Part shown: in pieces, positions 58,255 through 64,000 of the stretch | Layout of the letters: the number at the start of each line of letters is the position of its first letter | How positions within the stretch are numbered: position 1 is the stretch's first letter | DNA from: Gelatoporia subvermispora B | Lineage: Eukaryota; Basidiomycota; Agaricomycetes; Polyporales; Gelatoporiaceae | Assembly (NCBI GenBank): GCA_000320605.2 | Contig: KB445794.1 | Location: 1 to 64,000, forward strand | Direction: 5' to 3' | DNA: 64,000 nt | Program-made: the position numbers and the translations under genes | The notes under the pieces: generated by a model | Database searches by the model: none | The model's input: only the letters and a program-made list of their open reading frames with translations | What the model was told of the DNA's origin: nothing

Positions 58255-58308
58255 CCAGATTGTCCCAGTTCTGCGAATGCTCGGAATGGCGAATAATCAG
58301 AGGTAACG

Positions 58309-58806
58309 CTACTTACTGAGTTGATTCTCTAGTTCAGCCAGCCAAGCAACGCACCAGATAACGATCTCGGACGCAGAGATAACATCATCTGCAGGTGGCA
58401 CATTCCGAAGAAATGGACATACACCACTTGGGCCTGTGACGACGTCAGAGTCTGTGTCTAGTTCACGTGTTGCAGATGGAGATGGTGGGGCTTTGACACC
58501 GTTCATGATTCGGATGCATAGATATGTCAAATTGGGAACATAATAGACATATATTCCGGCGAACAGGGAGCAGCTGCTGTCACTGTAATTCGAAGTTGAA
58601 ACGTTTTGTGAGTGGTGCACATCTGGCGCCACGCTCGTTTCACGTGGTTCAAAAGCGCCCTTTCGAGCAAAATGGGCACAAATATCGGTTGAACCGAAGA
58701 TGAACCTGAACACATCGTCGCCCAAGCCAGAAACTCCCATCCATTGAATGAGGAGCATCTTGAGCAGCTCTTCGAAAACGGCACAATTTCTAGGAATACC
58801 TAACAT
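58309..58806 (-). CDS. Unknown protein or upstream exon of the low-complexity gene
   Basis: A 165-codon frame from the ATG at 58806: MLGIPRNCAVFEELLKMLLI, WMGVSGLGDDVFRFIFG, a Cys/Ser region, YVYYVPNLTYLCIRIMNGV, and IVIWCVAWLAELENQL. A donor (GTAAGT) follows QL. The nearest acceptors before the next ATG (58254) do not join in the same frame, so I keep the two apart. The start lies only 21 bp from the start of the plus-strand kinase-like copy 3. No family is recognised. Confidence 0.4.
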   Translation of the reverse strand: MLGIPRNCAVFEELLKMLLIQWMGVSGLGDDVFRFIFGSTDICAHFARKGAFEPRETSVAPDVHHSQNVSTSNYSDSSCSLFAGIYVYYVPNLTYLCIRIMNGVKAPPSPSATRELDTDSDVVTGPSGVCPFLRNVPPADDVISASEIVIWCVAWLAELENQLSK

Positions 58807-58827
58807 AGCAAGAACTACTAGTTAAAC

Positions 58828-59812
58828 ATGCCAGCTGCTGTGAGTGCTGAGATGGGTATAACATGCATTCGGACAAAAATAAATGTTTATGTTCGTAACA
58901 ACAGATATTGTCGATTTTTTCCAAACTGCGCGTGGGTGGATCAGTCAGGGACGAACCTGACGTTACCTTGACATTGGATCATATTATTGCGCCGCCCACA
59001 ACACTTAGCGAGCGCGATGACCACGAAAATCGGATGAGACCCAAGGATGATCCTCCGCCTTCGTACCGTCTCGAGCCCATCGAAGCTGAAGGGAGATTAG
59101 CCCTCATGGTCGACAGATACGTCGGCAATGGTACATATGGCAGCGTGTACAGAGTCCAGTCGACCCGGTGGTCAAACTCGTGTTCTCAACCGGCCCGCCG
59201 AGCAACTACATGGGCTCCTTTCACCCTTGGCCATCAAGGTCTGCAAACAGTACATGGGAAAGTATCTCGTACACGGGAAGTCGCTCTATGATGAACTCCA
59301 CGAGCTACAGGGAGCCGTCATTCCGCGGTGCTATGGATTAATTTGTGGCATAGTCCAAGCGGGAAGCATAGTTCGTGGGTGGTCTAGGTCTGATGAAGAA
59401 GGCGGCAATATAGATGGCGAAAGTAAATGTGACGTCTTCATCTTGCGATTGGCATTAGTCGGAAAACCGTTGATCGAGGCAGAAAGGGGATCAGAGGTAT
59501 TGTGAGTATCTCTCCTTTCCCTTGAGAGGCATTCTTCACACCCGAATGTGCATCAGCTCAGAATGGTGGGAATCCATCGAAGATATCGGTCGATACAGTA
59601 TTCATTATACGGACATGAGACCAGATTCATTCCTGCGCGTGCCACTCTGACTACCGGGCTTTCAACCGAAGGAGTGCCCACATCATAAACGCGTACATTC
59701 CTGCAAAATGGTCGATTTCGGCCCCCCAGCAAGGACAAATTGGCTTAATGAGCGAACCAGGAGACGATTCCTAGCAGAATTCTTCGAGACCCTCGTCGAC
59801 GAGTACAGGTAG
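58828..59812 (+). pseudogene. Kinase-like dispersed family copy 3, broken
   Basis: Exon 1 is ATGCCAGCTGCT (58828-58839). The intron 58840-58904 joins at phase 0 to ILSIFSKLRV, matching MPSP-TSSIFSTLHI of copy 2. Then come LSERDDHENRMRPKDDPPPS and glycine loop VGNGTYGSVYRV. Between about 59160 and 59230 the reading frame must shift by one to reach LAIKVCK, LVHGKSLYDEL (helix C Glu changed to Gly) and IPRCYGLICG. After an intron, SEWWESIEDIGRYSIHYTDM is followed by a TGA (59649-59651) before LPGFQPKECPHHKRVH, VDFGPP and a final DEYR. One frameshift and one stop make it a pseudogene, unless the shift is a sequencing error. Confidence 0.7.
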
Positions 59813-60121
59813 AATGTTTACACAATTTACTTCTTTGATCCATCGAAATTTCGTAAATAAGACTCAGCTGCTTGTGTTGGATATTGCACGGGAGCGATAT
59901 CTCGAGATGATGTTGGCTGTGCACCGTTAGAAGAGCTGAGGACGCCACACAAGCGACAAGATCCCTCAATTTCTGACTTCGCACAGCAAACCAAATCCTG
60001 GAAGTCAAAAATGTCTGATATACACATCTCCAAAGTACATTCCATGGTACAAACATCCTGTCCTCGTCCCCTTCCACAATTACCAGAATCGTAAACATGA
60101 ACCAACGCCGCAACAGAGGGC

Positions 60122-62751
60122 TTATCCCGTGAACATAGGTGGGGCACCCTTACCCGCGAGGACCATCTCATCAACAATCTCGTCCTGCTCCGTCCGCTTC
60201 CACGTGCGGACCGTCTCTCCATAGTCCGAAACGTCATATATCCTCACGCGCCGATCGAAGCCTGGACGGCCGTAACCAGAGTAGGAGCTGCGCGAGATCG
60301 GTGTCAACCAACGTATCTAACTAGGACTGTAAACGCGCAGACGTACCCGCCCCCGCCGAAGCACATCCACACGCCCTGGACCCGTCTGCAATTCTCCGTC
60401 ACTGCACATACACCTATCAGCACCCCCTCATCTAGACACCACACGACAAGCTCACCATGGCAATGTCCATTAGCAATGGCCTTGACCTCGGGGGCGCCGC
60501 CGCCCGCGCGGTGGTCCGCCTCGAGCGCCTGCAGGACGCCCTTGTGGAAGAAGCCGTCCTGCTTCTTCGATGCACCGTTCTCCTCGAGGTCGTGCAGTCC
60601 AATGTCAAGGGGCAGGCCCGTGCGCGGGTCCGTGTCCGCTTTCGCGTACGCCTCTTGGCTGTTCGCACGGCGAAGGAGGAGGTATGTCAGCAGCTAGGAA
60701 GTGAGACGCTAAGGACAGTGCGTACAGAGGGATATGGAAGAACATGAGCGCGTTGGGCTTGGCGAGGCGGCGCACGCCAGGTGCGAGCTGCTCTGCAGAC
60801 TGGCGCTTCCACAGGTCGCCGAAGTCATCCCCGGTGTCCGGGGAGAATGGGCGTTCAATAGGGTCGATAGATGCTTCATGATGCACGTCAAAAACGATGG
60901 TGAAGCTGCGCTCGACATAAGTGGTACATACCTGACTGCTCTAGGAACCATTCTATTTGATCCTGCACAGTGTTAGAATAAACAGTGGGCTAGGGACGTT
61001 GTGGATAACTCACTTGATGTATCCAGTCATACTCGGTCGGTGTGAAGAAGCCGAACCAATCGATGATCCCACGAGAATAGGACCCAGAGTCAAGCAGGTA
61101 CAGGGTCAACAGGTGCGTCGCAGATCTTCACACGTCAGACGATCAGCAGTCGCGCTCAACGCCAATATCAAACACTCACGCATCCGCACTGCGAACCTTG
61201 AGCAGGTAGTTGCCCACCCCATGCAAGTCCGCCGGGCCCGGCTGGGCAATACTATACGGCAGCGCCTGCATCCACCTCATCTGCGCCGACCTCGACTCGC
61301 CGTCCTCATCATCATGGTTGCCAAACACCGCCGCCCAGGGTATCCCGCGCTGCATTGCGCCCTGCGCGAACTTCGCGAGGACGCTGCGCACGTCCCACGT
61401 CGTGCCCTGGCCGTTCAGCTGGTCGCCCGTGAACACGACGAGGTCCGGGCGTTCCGCATCGAGCATGCGTCCAAGGAGCGTGCCCGTGAGCGCGTCCGAC
61501 GCGTCGCACGGCTCGGGGGTGTCGCGGCACACGCCGGGCGCCACTGAGAAGTGCAGGTCTGCGATCTGCATAATCTTGAAGCGCCCGTCTGCGCTGAAAT
61601 GCAGCGGCGGGGCGCGCGGGGGTGCTGTTCAGCGCGCCGCGGCATCGTCAGCGTGTGCTGTAGGGTGTGACAGACGATACGCACGCTTGACTCCGCGCCG
61701 GATGGTGAGCCAGACGTCCTCGCCGCCGCGCGCCTTGTTGCCCTCGACAGCCTTGTCCTGGACGCGTTCGAAGCCGTACCATTCCGGACCGTTCCCGTAT
61801 AGCACGTCAACCTCGGTGATGAGGTCCTCCTGGCGCTCGCGGGAGCTCATCTGCGCTAGCGTCTTCTCTGCCTTGTACCACAAGTATCTGTTGCCCGGCA
61901 TGGGCGTCGATATCCTTTGCCACGCCGAGCTGAACGGGGACGGTGTCTCCGGCGCGGGAAGGACAACGATGTCGGTGACGAGGGGAATGTCGTGTCGTCG
62001 CGTACGCCGGTAGTAGATGTTCTTGATATGACATATTCAGCATTATATTAGCACTTGCGGTATGGGTCTCACCATCGTTCCCAGATCCCAGCTCTCACGC
62101 CCTAGTAGATCTCGCTCGACTCGTACCCAACGTCCGCGGGAAGCTTCCTCCTCCTTCGTAGTCGCTGGCGTGCATATAGAGTCGGCTAACGAGGGGAAGA
62201 ACTCCGGATCGATGTAGCATTTCGTTACGGTGAGTTCAGACACTGCGAAAGAGCCAATTAGCCGATTCTGTTGCGATGTAGGGCGCGGAATCGCGAATCC
62301 ATGCAGTCGGATATATGAGACCCTATGGCAGGGTTGCACAAGTCGCAGTAGAGTATTGATACGTACACCCGGTGTCATGCGGTAATATAGGATCCCAGAC
62401 ATCCAGTGGCAGGCTTGCAGTGTCCAAGCCATCCAGGGCGTTCGTCGGAGTGCTTGCGTTCCACCAAGGTTTCTTGCCAGAGCCACCGCCTTGATTGATA
62501 TCGCCGGTAGCCAGGTCCTGATCCGAGGTTGCTGCCGAGCCCGAGGACGCGCTGCCGCCAGACAGACTTTGTGCAATGACGTCCCAAGATTGCCATCCTA
62601 TGCGTTGAAGTGCACCAGGTCCTGGAGATGGCTGCGCGAGGAGAAAGAGAAAGACGAGGAGAAGGCTGAGACAGAAGGGAGCAAGGATCATCGGCAACGG
62701 GCCCGAAAGGTGCAGGCGCGGCCGGGGGAGCCATTTGAGAGTACGCGCCAT
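60122..62751 (-). CDS. DCR2: DCR2-type calcineurin-like metallophosphoesterase
   Basis: A phosphoesterase of the family of yeast Dcr2, which promotes mitotic cell-cycle entry and dampens the unfolded protein response by dephosphorylating Sic1 and Ire1. The start ATG at 62751 gives MARTLKWLPRPRLHL, then one membrane helix (MILAPFCLSLLLVFLFLLAQ), placing the enzyme as a type II membrane protein. Metal-binding blocks are QIADLHFS (DxH), FTGDQLNGQG (GD) and VFGNHDDEDGES (GNHD), all kept. Introns are frequent. The C-terminus reads GRPGFDRRVRIYDV, then WKRTEQDEIVDEMVL and ends GAPPMFTG at 60122. The middle exons at 60.3-61.1 kb and 61.65-62.1 kb are approximate. It diverges from uL23m. Confidence 0.85.
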
Positions 62752-63049
62752 TGCGCAAGACCGTCGTGGAAAACCAAGCCTCGGCAGAAACGTATCAGAA
62801 TCTAAGAGAGAAACAAAAGAGAGTAGGATGGAGGTCAAGACGAAGACGGAGGACCGCACCCGAACGTGTGTCGCATTGACCGCATCCGACTCGTCCGCCA
62901 CAATCACAATACGCTCAAACAACCTTCCCAAATGGGCGCCTCGACTTTTCGCGTTCCAGGACCTCGCCGCCGCCACCTCCGCCGTCGTTCTCGCCGTCCT
63001 CATCGTCGCTGGCGGTGTTCAACTCAAGTGTTGACCCGTACAAATCACT
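62752..63049. promoter_or_regulatory. Divergent promoter, DCR2-type gene and uL23m gene
   Basis: 298 bp between the two start codons. No TATA box is evident, as usual for housekeeping mitochondrial ribosomal genes. Confidence 0.5.
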
Positions 63050-63961
63050 ATGTATCCATCATTAGCTAGGCTGGCGGCTCTACCACCCGTCGCCCGCGTG
63101 GCACGTACTGCCTCTACCCCGCGCGCCGTGCGCATCCGTCGCGAGCGCAACCGACCAAAAGCCCCCATCCCCTCAGCCGACGATGCAACACCCACCGGCC
63201 TCACACCCACCGAACATGCGCGGTACCAGCGTCTGCTTGCGATGGGCGAGCTCGCCGACGAGTCCGGGAAGATGCCCACCGAGGGCGAATGGCTCGAGCG
63301 GCTCGACGAGCGGCGCTCGCGTATTCGTGGTGTGCGTACCGTGAAGACGGAGGACGGGACCGAGGAGCAGGTCGTCGGGCACACGATCTACCTCCCGAAC
63401 ATCATCTTCAAGCTCGTGCGGAACCACACGCCGCCGGGGCAGCCATACAACCCATACGAGGCGACGTTCCGCGTGCCGCCGAGCATAACAAAGACTGACA
63501 TCCGCGGGTACCTCGCCGCAGTGTACGGCGTGCGGACGACATACGTGCGCACGGACAACTACATCTCGCCGCTCTTCAGCCTGCGCACGGGTCCGGGAAA
63601 GGTGCAGCGCAGCGAGCGCACCTACAAGCGTGCCGTTGTCGGTCTTGCCGAGCCGTTCTACTACCCGCAAGCACTCGAAGACATGTCCGCCGCAGATCGC
63701 GAGAAACGCCTTGCGTGGATTAACCAGGTCTTCGGCCGCGAAGGCCACGACGACCTCCAGCACCTAGCGTTCCTCTCGGCGACGAAACGCAGCACCCCCC
63801 AGCAATCTTGGCGTTGGCGAACTGGTGCGACCGCGCAGCGTGGCAACATCATGCGCCTCATCGCAGAGAGACGGGCGAATCGGGAAGAGGTCATCAAGGA
63901 GGCGAAGGAGCAGATGGTCAAGGAGCGGGGGACGGCTGGGGAGCAAACGGCTTCGAGCTAA
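63050..63961 (+). CDS. MRP20: Mitochondrial large-subunit ribosomal protein uL23m
   Basis: It binds the large rRNA near the exit tunnel of the mitochondrial ribosome. A single exon encodes 303 residues. The basic, acid-poor N-terminus (residues 1-40) looks like a mitochondrial targeting sequence. The L23 core lies at about residues 110-190: IYLPNIIFKLVRNH, FRVPPSITKTDIRGYLAAVY, TTYVRTDNYI, then KRAVVGLAEPFYYPQ, the end of the conserved fold. The C-terminal extension is charged and helical and ends TASS, as in fungal members. The stop is at 63959-63961. The gene has no intron, unlike most genes here. Confidence 0.9.
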   Translation: MYPSLARLAALPPVARVARTASTPRAVRIRRERNRPKAPIPSADDATPTGLTPTEHARYQRLLAMGELADESGKMPTEGEWLERLDERRSRIRGVRTVKTEDGTEEQVVGHTIYLPNIIFKLVRNHTPPGQPYNPYEATFRVPPSITKTDIRGYLAAVYGVRTTYVRTDNYISPLFSLRTGPGKVQRSERTYKRAVVGLAEPFYYPQALEDMSAADREKRLAWINQVFGREGHDDLQHLAFLSATKRSTPQQSWRWRTGATAQRGNIMRLIAERRANREEVIKEAKEQMVKERGTAGEQTASS

Positions 63962-64000
63962 TGTAGAGGGTCCTTCTGAGCTCGGTGTCGTTTGTCATTC

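Noticed and set aside
1..64000. CRISPR arrays, operons, bacterial insertion sequences
   Set aside because: No regularly spaced repeats or bacterial gene order. The genes are intron-rich and eukaryotic.

Overview
The window looks like nuclear DNA of an agaricomycete (wood- or litter-decay mushroom, possibly Polyporales; this placement is inference). The support is dense genes with many 45-65 nt GT-AG introns, FunK1-type fungal kinases, a GH79 glucuronidase, a Con-6 stress protein, a fungal HET-domain protein, and intron-containing tRNA genes. No taxon can be fixed from the sequence alone.

Left end (1-7.2 kb). Bases 1-563 carry a type I hammerhead ribozyme (411-492) and a small hairpin, and abut a short CCCTAA telomeric tract (564-584). 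A wax-ester-synthase/DGAT-like acyltransferase gene on the minus strand runs straight into this tract and takes its stop codon from it. This is the most striking feature of the window: a healed chromosome break or former chromosome end, capped by what looks like a telomere-associated Penelope-like retroelement. Next comes an intact karyopherin of the Kap123/importin-4 type in about 14 exons.

7.2-20.9 kb. An intron-bearing tRNA-Leu and mitochondrial dihydroorotate dehydrogenase are followed by a tandem array of three FunK1-like pseudokinase copies on the minus strand. Copy A is open. Copies B and C each have a stop within one short motif, and copy C is also split by a 397-bp MITE. Then come a secreted GH79 glucuronidase, a first member of a second dispersed kinase-like family, and an intron-bearing tRNA-Ser.

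20.9-42 kb. A GC-rich, gene-poor tract surrounds the dynein light chain LC8 gene. It is followed by a divergent pair of cell-polarity genes (AXL2-like and BUD6/AIP3-like), a Con-6 gene, a BTB/POZ protein, a secreted Ser-rich protein with a chitin-binding-like tail, and a conserved unknown.

42-60 kb is accessory in character: kinase-like copies 2 and 3 (copy 3 broken), a PD-(D/E)XK-like protein, a HET-domain protein, a member of an expanded agaricomycete unknown family, and low-complexity unknowns. A housekeeping 3-ketoacyl-CoA thiolase sits in the middle. The right end holds a divergent pair: a DCR2-type phosphoesterase and mitochondrial ribosomal protein uL23m. Exon joins given here were read by eye and are predictions unless an exact frame check is stated.
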